From Syntrophomonadaceae bacterium (GTDB lineage: Bacteria > Bacillota > Dethiobacteria > DTU022 > UBA8154), in contig PWWY01000080.1 in assembly GCA_003561325.1 (NCBI GenBank), forward strand, positions 1-5,287: a stretch of 5,287 nucleotides of DNA, given 5' to 3'. Numbering within the stretch: position 1 is the first letter of the stretch; each line of letters begins with the position of its first letter. Of this stretch, positions 1 through 5,287 are shown in pieces. The notes under the pieces are model-generated. The model saw only the letters and a program-made list of their open reading frames with translations. It had not been told where the DNA came from and did not search any database. Made by a program: the position numbers and the translations under genes.

Positions 1-1045
1 GGGTTTTCTCCAGGTTGGCTTGCATATTTTCCGGGTAGACGTGCAGGCCCGAGATAATGCGGACCATCTGGTGGATCATGTAGTCCAGCAAGATGGTCGC
101 ATCGGGGAAAATGACCCGCTCCGCCGAGGAGGGGGAGATGTCGCGCTCATGCCAGAGGGGAATATTCTCCAGGGCAACCCCGGCATGGGCACGAACCAGG
201 CGGGCCAACCCGCTGATCTGCTCACACGAAACGGGATTTCGCTTGTGGGGCATCGCCGAAGAACCTTTCTGTCCCGCGTAAAAGGGCTCTTCCACTTCGC
301 GAACCTCTGTTTTCTGCAGGCTGCGGATTTCTACCGCGAATTTATCCAGGGTCGAGGCCAGCAAAGCCAAAACCGAGATAAATTCCGCGTGGTTGTCGCG
401 CTGCAAAATCTGGGTCGAAATGGGGGCAGGTTTCAAACCGAGCCGCCGGCAAACCTGCTCTTCCACCTCCGGATCCAGCTGGGCATATGTTCCCACCGCC
501 CCGGATATTTTCCCGAAGGAAACGGCTTCTTTGGCCTGCTGCAAGCGGTCGGCATGACGGCCCAGTTCATCCCACCACAGGGCAAACTTCAGGCCGAGGG
601 TAATGGGTTCGGCGTGCACCCCGTGGGTCCGGCCAACCATGACCGTATCCCGGTGGGCCAGGGCCTGCTCCTGGAGCGCCCGGGAAAGCCCGGACAAACC
701 CCCGGCAAGCAGTCGGGCTGCCTCCTGCAGGAGCAGTGAAAGGGCCGTATCCACCACGTCATAGGAAGTCAGGCCGTAGTGAAAAAACCGCGACTCTTCA
801 CCCAGGCTTTCCGCAACGCAGCGGGTAAACGCCACCACGTCATGCCGGGTAGCCTTTTCAATCTCCAGGATCCGTTCCACGGTAAATGTCGCCTTATGCT
901 CGATATCCAGGGCTGCCTCCCGGGGGATCGCCCCTCTTTCGGCCAGCACCTGGCAAACGGCCACCTCGATGTCCAGAAATTTTTGGTAGCGGTTTTCCAG
1001 CGTCCAGATGCGGCCCATCTCGGGCCTGGTATAACGTTCAATCAA
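1..1045 (-). CDS. purB: Adenylosuccinate lyase, 3'-truncated by the window edge
   Basis: PurB removes fumarate from SAICAR to give AICAR on the route to IMP, and from adenylosuccinate to give AMP; it is a cytosolic homotetramer of the fumarase/aspartase superfamily. I translated this frame by hand; it is open from the TTG at 1045-1043 to the window edge. The 348 visible residues begin MIERYTRPEMGRIW, the usual bacterial PurB N-terminus. His68 (TRHD), His89 (HYGLTSYD) and His141 (GRTHGVHAEP, 138-147) fall where the Bacillus catalytic histidines do. The superfamily signature GSSAMPHKRNP is at 261-271, with the likely catalytic serine at 262 or 263, followed by PLWHERDIS and SSAERVIFPDA. Bacterial PurB is about 430 residues, so roughly 80 C-terminal residues lie beyond base 1. 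The TTG start is preferred because GAGGTG sits 6 bases upstream; an in-frame GTG at 1054-1052 would add three residues but overlaps that site. It follows purE by 114 bases on the same strand. Confidence 0.97.
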   Translation of the reverse strand, partial: MIERYTRPEMGRIWTLENRYQKFLDIEVAVCQVLAERGAIPREAALDIEHKATFTVERILEIEKATRHDVVAFTRCVAESLGEESRFFHYGLTSYDVVDTALSLLLQEAARLLAGGLSGLSRALQEQALAHRDTVMVGRTHGVHAEPITLGLKFALWWDELGRHADRLQQAKEAVSFGKISGAVGTYAQLDPEVEEQVCRRLGLKPAPISTQILQRDNHAEFISVLALLASTLDKFAVEIRSLQKTEVREVEEPFYAGQKGSSAMPHKRNPVSCEQISGLARLVRAHAGVALENIPLWHERDISPSSAERVIFPDATILLDYMIHQMVRIISGLHVYPENMQANLEKT

Positions 1046-1051
1046 GAAAAG

Positions 1052-1057
1052 CACCTC
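1052..1057 (-). promoter_or_regulatory. purB ribosome binding site
   Basis: The minus strand reads GAGGTG here, followed by six bases and then TTG at 1045-1043. This site decides the purB start: it is well spaced for the TTG and would be inside the coding region if the upstream in-frame GTG were used. The TGA stop of the small upstream reading frame (1058-1056) overlaps the first bases of this site, so ribosomes ending there would be placed on it. Confidence 0.8.
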
Positions 1058-1074
1058 ATTTAACGGGATGAAGT
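1053..1074 (-). other. Possible weak hairpin masking the purB ribosome binding site
   Basis: In the minus-strand RNA, ACUUCAU (1074-1068) can pair with AUGAGGU (1059-1053) as seven base pairs including one G-U, around an eight-base loop. The 3' arm contains most of the purB ribosome binding site. The stem is short and AU-rich, so it may be marginal. A ribosome translating the small upstream frame would unfold it. The pairing is visible in the sequence; the regulatory meaning is inference. Confidence 0.3.
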
Positions 1075-1109
1075 TGGCCAGGCATGCTGTGACATAAACC
1101 CTCGTTCAT
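1056..1109 (-). CDS. Candidate 17-residue leader peptide ahead of purB
   Basis: An ATG-started frame encodes MNEGLCHSMPGQLHPVK and ends in TGA. It has a strong ribosome binding site, AGGAGG at 1124-1119, nine bases before its ATG, which looks better than the site of purB itself. Its stop codon overlaps the purB ribosome binding site and lies 10 bases before the TTG start. I recognise no homology and see no run of repeated amino acid codons that would mark a classic attenuator peptide. It may serve translational coupling of purB to the upstream message, or be a chance frame; a 17-codon frame is easily found by chance, and the good ribosome binding site is the main argument in its favour. Confidence 0.35.
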   Translation of the reverse strand: MNEGLCHSMPGQLHPVK

Positions 1110-1124
1110 CGCCTGCTGCCTCCT

Positions 1125-1153
1125 GGAAACTTCCGTACCTTCTGTAAGCTTCC
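1125..1153 (-). other. Possible intercistronic RNA hairpin between purE and purB
   Basis: In the minus-strand RNA, GGAAGCUU (1153-1146) can pair with AAGUUUCC (1132-1125) as eight base pairs including one G-U, around a 13-base loop. It starts six bases after the purE stop codon and ends directly against the AGGAGG of the small upstream frame. There is no following U-run, so it is not a rho-independent terminator. It could stabilise the purE 3' end or affect access to the adjacent ribosome binding site. The pairing is visible; function is inference. Confidence 0.35.
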
Positions 1154-1159
1154 TGCTTT

Positions 1160-1672
1160 TTACTTGCTTTCCAGGTAGCGCTTGTAGCCCATTTCCTGCA
1201 ACCTGGCATTTTTTGATGCAACCTGCCGGGCAAGTTCTTCTTTGTAGGCCGCGACCTTATCCCGGAGCTGCGGATCCCCGCTGCCCAGGATCTGGACAGC
1301 CAATATCCCCGCATTAAAGGCCCCGTCAATGGCCACGGTGGCTACGGGCACCCCCCGCGGCATCTGCACCGAGGCGTAAAGGGCGTCGAGCCCGTTAAGC
1401 GCCGAGCCGCTCAGGGGAACAGCGATGACCGGCAGCGGCGTATGTGCGGCGATCACCCCTGCCAGGTGCGCCGCACTGCCCGCTCCGGCCACAATCACTT
1501 CAATGCCCCTGGCTGCGGCGTTTTTTGCCATCTCCGCGGTTTTTTCCGGCACCCTGTGAGCGGAAGAAATCATTACTTCGTATGGAATTTCAAACCGCTC
1601 CAAGGCTTCCAGGCATGCCGCCATCGTTGGTAAATCAGAATCGCTACCCATCAGGACACAAACTCTGGTCAT
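1160..1672 (-). CDS. purE: N5-carboxyaminoimidazole ribonucleotide mutase, class I PurE
   Basis: Class I PurE moves the carboxyl group of N5-CAIR to C4, giving CAIR in IMP synthesis; it is a cytosolic octamer with a Rossmann-like fold. The 170-residue protein is of normal family length. Visible motifs are the phosphate/ribose-binding MGSDSDL (8-14), SAHRVP (37-42) with His39, AGAGSAAHLAGV (62-73) with His69, and VQMPRGVPVATVAIDGA. His39 and His69 correspond to E. coli His45 and His75. The AAHL motif places it in class I; the class II CO2-dependent type lacks that histidine. SAHRVP carries Val where SAHRTP is usual. The ATG at 1672-1670 is supported by GGGAGGG at 1688-1682, nine bases upstream. 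It lies 50 bases after guaA with no terminator between, so the two are probably cotranscribed. No purK is next to it: purB follows directly. Confidence 0.96.
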   Translation of the reverse strand: MTRVCVLMGSDSDLPTMAACLEALERFEIPYEVMISSAHRVPEKTAEMAKNAAARGIEVIVAGAGSAAHLAGVIAAHTPLPVIAVPLSGSALNGLDALYASVQMPRGVPVATVAIDGAFNAGILAVQILGSGDPQLRDKVAAYKEELARQVASKNARLQEMGYKRYLESK

Positions 1673-1681
1673 GATGCTTCA

Positions 1682-1688
1682 CCCTCCC
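1682..1688 (-). promoter_or_regulatory. purE ribosome binding site
   Basis: The minus strand reads GGGAGGG nine bases before the ATG at 1672-1670. A GTG formed right after it is out of frame with purE, so the ATG is the only sensible start. Confidence 0.75.
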
Positions 1689-1697
1689 GCTGAAGTC

Positions 1698-1709
1698 TTG
1701 TGATCACAA
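1698..1709. promoter_or_regulatory. Perfect 12-base palindrome in the guaA-purE gap, possible operator
   Basis: TTGTGATCACAA is a perfect inverted repeat with no spacer, lying 13 bases after the guaA stop and 9 bases before the purE ribosome binding site. With no loop it cannot form a simple RNA hairpin of full length, so a dimeric DNA-binding protein is the more natural reader. The arms TTGTGA/TCACAA look like CRP-family or Rex half-sites, but those sites normally have a spacer between the arms, so I do not assign a regulator. I see no clear promoter beside it. Confidence 0.35.
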
Positions 1710-1722
1710 TCATATTCCATAT

Positions 1723-3261
1723 CTACTCCCATTCAATGGTCCCGGGAGGTTTTGTTGTCAGGTCGTAAACAAAGCGGTTGACCTGGGGAAGATCGTTCAC
1801 CAGGCGGTTGGAAATGCGTTCCAGGACTTCATAGGGAAAGGGATACCAATCCGCCGTCATGCCGTCCTGGCTCGTCACGGCCCGTAAAACGATGGTATGC
1901 CCGTACATCCGACAGTCTCCTTTCACCCCCACGCTCAGGATATCCGGCAGTACGGCAAAGGCCTGCCAAATTTCCCGGTACAGCCCGGCTTTTTTGATCT
2001 CATCGATCACAATGGCATCGGCTTCCTGCAGCAGGGCCAGTTTTTCCGGGGTGACCTCTCCAATGACCCGCACCGCCAACCCCGGCCCCGGAAAGGGATG
2101 CCGCCAGACAATCTCTTCGGGAAGCGCCAGTTCAGCGGCCAGCTTACGCACCTCGTCTTTAAACAGGTATTTGAGCGGCTCAATCAACGAAAATTTCATA
2201 TCCGCGGGCAGCCCACCCACATTGTGATGGGACTTGATCACCGCGGCGGTGGCCGTTCCGCTTTCAATCACATCGGGATAAAGGGTCCCCTGGACCAGGA
2301 AATCCACCCGCCCCAGCCTTTCAGCTTCTCGCTCAAAAACCCGGATAAAGTGGTTGCCGATCACTTTTCTCTTTTCTTCCGGATCGGTCCCCCCTTGCAG
2401 CCGCTGGAGAAACTCCTCCCGGGCATCCACGGCTACCAGGTTCATGTGAAACTGTCCCTGGAAGGTTTCCAGAACCTGTTCCTTTTCCCCCTTGCGCAGC
2501 AGGCCGTGATCGACAAAAATGCAGGTCAACCGGTCACCCAGGGCCCGGTGCAAGAGCACGGCGGCCACGGAGGAATCGATGCCTCCGCTGAGCCCACAAA
2601 CGGCTTTTCCCTCCGGGCCGACTTCCTCCTGGATTTCCGCGATGCTGGTCTCAATAAAGTTTTCCATGGTCCAGTTTCCGGAAAATTTGCAGAGGCGAAA
2701 CAAGAAGTTGCCGAGGATTTGCTGACCCTGGGGCGTATGGATCACCTCGGGGTGAAACTGCAGTCCGTAGAATCCCCTTTGCCTGTCGGCCATGGCGGCA
2801 ATGGGGGTATTATCGCTCTCCGCAATGGCTTCAAAGCCTTCCGGAACACGGGTTACATAATCTCCGTGGCTCATCCAGGCCGTAAAGCGATTCCCCAAGC
2901 CGCTCAGCAGGCTGTTGTTCTTCTTGATATGAATATAGGTTTTACCGTATTCCTGGTTGCGGGCCCTGAGCACATCACCGCCCAGGTCCTGGGCCATGAC
3001 CTGCATCCCGTAGCAGATCCCCAACAAAGGTATACCCAGCTCATAGAGACGGGCATCACAACGGGGGGCATCTTCAGCGTAAACGCTGGCAGACCCCCCA
3101 GAAAAAATAAGAGCCCCGGGTCCGGCAGCTTCTATTTTTTCGTAAGGTGTATTGTACGGGACAATTTCACAGTAAACCTTGTGCTCCCTCACTCTCCGTG
3201 CAATTAGCTGGGTGTACTGTCCGCCAAAGTCAACAATGACGACCTTTTCTGAACTTAACAT
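1723..3261 (-). CDS. guaA: GMP synthase (glutamine-hydrolysing)
   Basis: GuaA converts XMP to GMP using ATP and the ammonia released from glutamine, the last step of guanine nucleotide synthesis. The 512 residues match the usual full length. The N-terminal class I glutamine amidotransferase domain (about 5-195) has the nucleophile Cys83 in GICYGMQ and the His170/Glu172 pair in LQFHPEV. The ATP pyrophosphatase domain follows, with the PP-loop SGGIDSS at 225-231, then QGTLYPDVIES (324-334), KSHHNVGGLP (343-352) and HPFPGPGLAVR (388-398). The C-terminal dimerisation domain ends in KPPGTIEWE, the typical terminus. One oddity is SGGSASVY at 54-61, where SGGPxSV is usual. ATG at 3261-3259 is preceded by AAGGAG ten bases upstream. 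It is the first gene after the groEL terminator and heads the guaA-purE-purB run. guaB, the XMP-forming partner, is not in the window. Confidence 0.98.
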   Translation of the reverse strand: MLSSEKVVIVDFGGQYTQLIARRVREHKVYCEIVPYNTPYEKIEAAGPGALIFSGGSASVYAEDAPRCDARLYELGIPLLGICYGMQVMAQDLGGDVLRARNQEYGKTYIHIKKNNSLLSGLGNRFTAWMSHGDYVTRVPEGFEAIAESDNTPIAAMADRQRGFYGLQFHPEVIHTPQGQQILGNFLFRLCKFSGNWTMENFIETSIAEIQEEVGPEGKAVCGLSGGIDSSVAAVLLHRALGDRLTCIFVDHGLLRKGEKEQVLETFQGQFHMNLVAVDAREEFLQRLQGGTDPEEKRKVIGNHFIRVFEREAERLGRVDFLVQGTLYPDVIESGTATAAVIKSHHNVGGLPADMKFSLIEPLKYLFKDEVRKLAAELALPEEIVWRHPFPGPGLAVRVIGEVTPEKLALLQEADAIVIDEIKKAGLYREIWQAFAVLPDILSVGVKGDCRMYGHTIVLRAVTSQDGMTADWYPFPYEVLERISNRLVNDLPQVNRFVYDLTTKPPGTIEWE

Positions 3262-3343
3262 CTAACGATGGCTCCTTCATAATAGCTGGAAATTGAACGA
3301 CTCATTATTTCGGTAAAAGCGTTTCTATTTCCTGCCCGAAAAG
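3262..3343 (-). promoter_or_regulatory. guaA leader with ribosome binding site; promoter not resolved
   Basis: Because the groEL terminator lies directly upstream, a guaA promoter is expected here or transcription must read through. The ribosome binding site AAGGAG is at 3277-3272. A TATTAT (-10-like) at 3284-3279 abuts it, which would put the transcript start inside the ribosome binding site, so it is a poor candidate. An AATAAT at 3309-3304 has better room but no recognisable -35 element at 16-18 bases. I see no purine riboswitch; the leader is too short for one. Confidence 0.35.
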
Positions 3344-3374
3344 AAAAAAACCGGGAGATGCTCCCGGTTTTTTT
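3344..3374 (-). terminator. Rho-independent terminator of the groES-groEL operon
   Basis: The minus-strand RNA forms a CCGGGAG/CUCCCGG stem of seven GC-rich pairs around a three-base loop, followed by a run of seven U (3350-3344). A matching run of seven A precedes the stem, extending the possible pairing to fourteen and making the element look the same from both strands. It lies 26 bases past the groEL stop codon and separates the chaperonin genes from the purine genes. Confidence 0.93.
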
Positions 3375-3399
3375 CGAAAAGGATTGAACCGTTCCTGGC

Positions 3400-5028
3400 C
3401 TACATGGGAGGCATATCACCCATGCCCATGCCCATGCCGCCGGGAAACTTTTTTTCATCTTCCGGTTTCTCCGCGACAACAGCTTCTGTCGTAAGGAACA
3501 GGGAGGCGATGCTGGCAGAATTCTGGATCGCGGAACGAACAACCTTGGCCGGGTCCACGATACCGGCATCCATCATATTTTCATAGACACCGGTCAGGGC
3601 ATTGTAGCCCATGGCCGCTTCCATGGCCTTCACTTTTTCCACGACGATGGATCCCTCTTCACCGGCATTTTCCGCGATATGGCGCAGCGGCTCTTCCAGG
3701 GCCCTGCGGATAATCTGCACCCCGACGGCCTGGTCCGCTTCCAGGTCGAGCTCCTTCAGGGCATCGATAGCATTCAGGTAGGCCACGCCACCGCCCGGCA
3801 CGATGCCTTCTTCTACCGCGGCACGGGTTGCCGAAAGGGCGTCTTCGATGCGGAGTTTTCTTTCTTTCAACTCCGTTTCGGTGGCCGCTCCCACTTCAAT
3901 CACGGCTACACCGCCGGCCAGCTTGGCCAGACGCTCCTGGAGCTTTTCTTTGTCAAAATCGGAGGTGGAGTCTTCAATTTGTACGCGAATCTGGTTGATC
4001 CGCTTTTGAATCTCTTCCGGGGCGCCGGCACCGTCAACGATGACTGTTTCATCCTTGCCCACGATCACCTGGCGGGCGCTTCCCAGCATGTCCACATCAA
4101 CGTTTTTCATTTCAATGCCCAGGTCTTCCGAGACAACCTGCCCACCGGTCAGCACGGCAACATCTTCCAGCATGGCCTTGCGGCGGTCTCCGAAACCGGG
4201 GGCCTTTACGGCAACACAGGTGAAGGTGCCGCGGATTTTATTCACAACTAGGGTCGCCAACGCTTCCCCTTCGACATCTTCTGCAATCAAGAGGAGCTGC
4301 TTGCCCTTTTGCACGATTTTCTCCAGCAGGGGGAGAAGTTCATGGATATTGCCGACTTTGCGGTCGGTGAGCAAGATCATGGGATCTTCCAGCACGGCTT
4401 CCATTTTCTCGGTGTTGGTCACCATGTAGGGAGAGATATAGCCGCGGTCGAACTGCATCCCTTCAACCACCTTGAGGTCGGTGACAAAACCCCTTGATTC
4501 TTCAATCGTAATAACCCCGTCTTTTCCTACTTTCTCCATGGCATCGGCGATCAGGTTTCCGATCGCATCGCTATCTGCCGAGATCGCCGCAACCTGCGCG
4601 ATGGCATCACGGCTTTCCACCGGTTTGCTCTGGTTCTTGATGTGCTCCAGGACTTTTTCCACGGCCGTATCAATCCCCCGCTTCATCAGCATGGGGTTGG
4701 TCCCGGCCGTAACATTTTTGATGCCCTGCTTGATGATGGCCTGGGCCAGCAAGGTCGCCGAAGTCGTTCCGTCACCCGCACTATCCTGGGTCTTGTTGGC
4801 GACTTCCTTCACCAGCTGCGCACCCATGTTTTCAAAAGGATCTTCCAGTTCAATCTCCCGCGCAATGGTTACCCCATCGTTGGTAATTTGGGGAGAACCG
4901 AATTTCTTGTCCAAAACCACGTTGCGGCCCTTGGGGCCCAGGGTAATTTTTACCGTATTCGCAAGCTTATCCACGCCTCTTTCCAGGGCGTGACGTGCCT
5001 CTTCACGATACTTGATATCTTTCGCCAT
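3400..5028 (-). CDS. groEL: Chaperonin GroEL (Hsp60)
   Basis: GroEL is the cytosolic ATP-driven folding chamber, a double ring of seven subunits each, capped by GroES. The 542-residue protein is full length. Visible features: TLGPKGRNVV (29-38) and NDGVTIA (50-56) of the nucleotide site, GDGTTS at 85-90 with Asp86 (E. coli Asp87), the apical domain at about 190-375, Asp396 in EDALSATRAAVEEG (E. coli Asp398), and the cpn60 signature AAVEEGIVPGGG at 403-414. The C-terminus is the Gly-Met tail GGMGMGMGDMPPM that projects into the cavity. ATG at 5028-5026 is supported by AGGAGG at 5045-5040. It follows groES by 44 bases with no terminator between, the standard groESL operon. Any CIRCE/HrcA operator would lie upstream of groES, outside the window. 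Confidence 0.99.
   Translation of the reverse strand: MAKDIKYREEARHALERGVDKLANTVKITLGPKGRNVVLDKKFGSPQITNDGVTIAREIELEDPFENMGAQLVKEVANKTQDSAGDGTTSATLLAQAIIKQGIKNVTAGTNPMLMKRGIDTAVEKVLEHIKNQSKPVESRDAIAQVAAISADSDAIGNLIADAMEKVGKDGVITIEESRGFVTDLKVVEGMQFDRGYISPYMVTNTEKMEAVLEDPMILLTDRKVGNIHELLPLLEKIVQKGKQLLLIAEDVEGEALATLVVNKIRGTFTCVAVKAPGFGDRRKAMLEDVAVLTGGQVVSEDLGIEMKNVDVDMLGSARQVIVGKDETVIVDGAGAPEEIQKRINQIRVQIEDSTSDFDKEKLQERLAKLAGGVAVIEVGAATETELKERKLRIEDALSATRAAVEEGIVPGGGVAYLNAIDALKELDLEADQAVGVQIIRRALEEPLRHIAENAGEEGSIVVEKVKAMEAAMGYNALTGVYENMMDAGIVDPAKVVRSAIQNSASIASLFLTTEAVVAEKPEDEKKFPGGMGMGMGDMPPM
3419..3436 (-). repeat. Three tandem hexamers encoding the GroEL Gly-Met tail
   Basis: On the plus strand CCCATG occurs three times in a row, which on the coding strand gives CATGGG units encoding the alternating Met-Gly of the tail. 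This in-frame repeat could change copy number by slippage; Gly-Met tail length is known to vary among GroEL proteins. Confidence 0.75.
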
Positions 5029-5039
5029 CTTTTAATTTC

Positions 5040-5045
5040 CCTCCT
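5040..5045 (-). promoter_or_regulatory. groEL ribosome binding site
   Basis: The minus strand reads AGGAGG, followed by eleven bases and the groEL ATG. The intervening sequence is A-rich, which favours open, efficient initiation. The rest of the 44-base groES-groEL gap shows no hairpin or promoter that I can support. Confidence 0.8.
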
Positions 5046-5072
5046 GGTAAAATAGTGTAAGTAACGTCCTTC

Positions 5073-5287
5073 TCAGGCATAAACGGCCAGTATATCATCC
5101 TGGCGCAAAATCAGGTATTCTTCTCCATCCAGCTTCACTTCCGACCCGGCATACTTGGAAAATATTACCTTGTCTCCAACTTTTACATCCATCTGCACCC
5201 GGGTTCCGTCATCGAGAATCCGACCATCTCCTACTGCCTTCACTTCACCCTCCTGGGGCTTTTCCTTGGCCTTGTCGGGGAGAACAA
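5073..5287 (-). CDS. groES: Co-chaperonin GroES, 5'-truncated by the window edge
   Basis: GroES is the seven-subunit lid that binds GroEL. Seventy C-terminal residues plus the TGA stop are present, translated by hand from the minus strand; the first two bases at the edge belong to an incomplete codon. The visible part starts VLPDKAKEKPQEGEV, the end of the GroEL-binding mobile loop and the strand after it. It continues with AVGDGRILDDG, the VKVGDKVIFSKYAG core and EEYLILRQDDILAVYA, the typical C-terminus. A full GroES is about 94-97 residues, so roughly 25 N-terminal residues and any upstream CIRCE operator lie beyond base 5287. Confidence 0.97.
   Translation of the reverse strand, partial: VLPDKAKEKPQEGEVKAVGDGRILDDGTRVQMDVKVGDKVIFSKYAGSEVKLDGEEYLILRQDDILAVYA

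Noticed and set aside
20..739. A 239-codon open frame on the plus strand, antisense to purB
   Set aside because: The minus-strand frame here encodes purB with all key motifs; the antisense product has no recognisable features.
1052..1054. GTG as an alternative purB start
   Set aside because: It overlaps the GAGGTG that serves the TTG three codons later, and starting at TTG gives the usual MIERYTRPEM N-terminus.
1897..3207. A 436-codon open frame on the plus strand, antisense to guaA
   Set aside because: It lies wholly opposite a well-conserved guaA, has no recognisable domain, and its composition is what the complement of a GC-biased coding frame gives. I treat it as a shadow.
3279..3284. 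TATTAT as the guaA -10 element
   Set aside because: Transcription would start inside the guaA ribosome binding site, and no -35 element is found at the proper distance.
3255..3308. A short frame starting ATGAGTCGTTC that ends across the guaA start codon
   Set aside because: It has no ribosome binding site before its ATG, unlike the frame ahead of purB, so overlap with the guaA start is probably chance.
3289..3318. A PurBox-like sequence ACCGAAATAAT with a nearby GTTCAAT in the guaA leader
   Set aside because: It has several mismatches to the Bacillus PurR box, and the two half-sites are too close together and poorly symmetric.
4472..4993. A 173-codon open frame on the plus strand, antisense to groEL
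   Set aside because: It is the complement of conserved groEL sequence, with no ribosome binding site or family resemblance that I can see.

Overview
The window is a compact stretch of bacterial chromosome with every gene on the minus strand. Reading in the direction of transcription (high to low coordinates) the order is groES (5' end off the window), groEL, a rho-independent terminator, guaA, purE, and purB (3' end off the window). There are no mobile elements, CRISPR arrays or RNA genes that I can recognise, and no gene-free stretch longer than about 140 bases.

The protein sequences, the strong AGGAGG-type ribosome binding sites, the TTG start of purB, the close match of PurB residue numbering to the Bacillus enzyme, and the moderately high GC content suggest a Gram-positive anaerobe of the Clostridia (Moorella/Desulfotomaculum-like Firmicutes). 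This is an inference from remembered family sequences, not a database result.

Region by region: 5073-5287 is the C-terminal 70 residues of the GroES co-chaperonin. 3400-5028 is full-length GroEL, 44 bases downstream of groES. 3344-3374 is a strong, symmetric terminator that closes the chaperonin operon. 1723-3261 is a complete GMP synthase, 1160-1672 a complete class I PurE, and 1-1045 the first 348 residues of adenylosuccinate lyase. The purine genes form one apparent transcription unit. PurE and PurB act in the route to IMP, PurB acts again in the AMP branch, and GuaA makes GMP from XMP.

Most of the window is ordinary housekeeping sequence. The parts worth a second look are the two gaps in the purine unit. 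The purE-purB gap holds a 17-codon reading frame with its own good ribosome binding site, whose stop codon lies in the purB ribosome binding site, plus two possible RNA hairpins; this could be a translational coupling or leader-peptide arrangement. The guaA-purE gap holds a perfect 12-base palindrome that could be an operator. I did not find evidence for a new multi-gene system.
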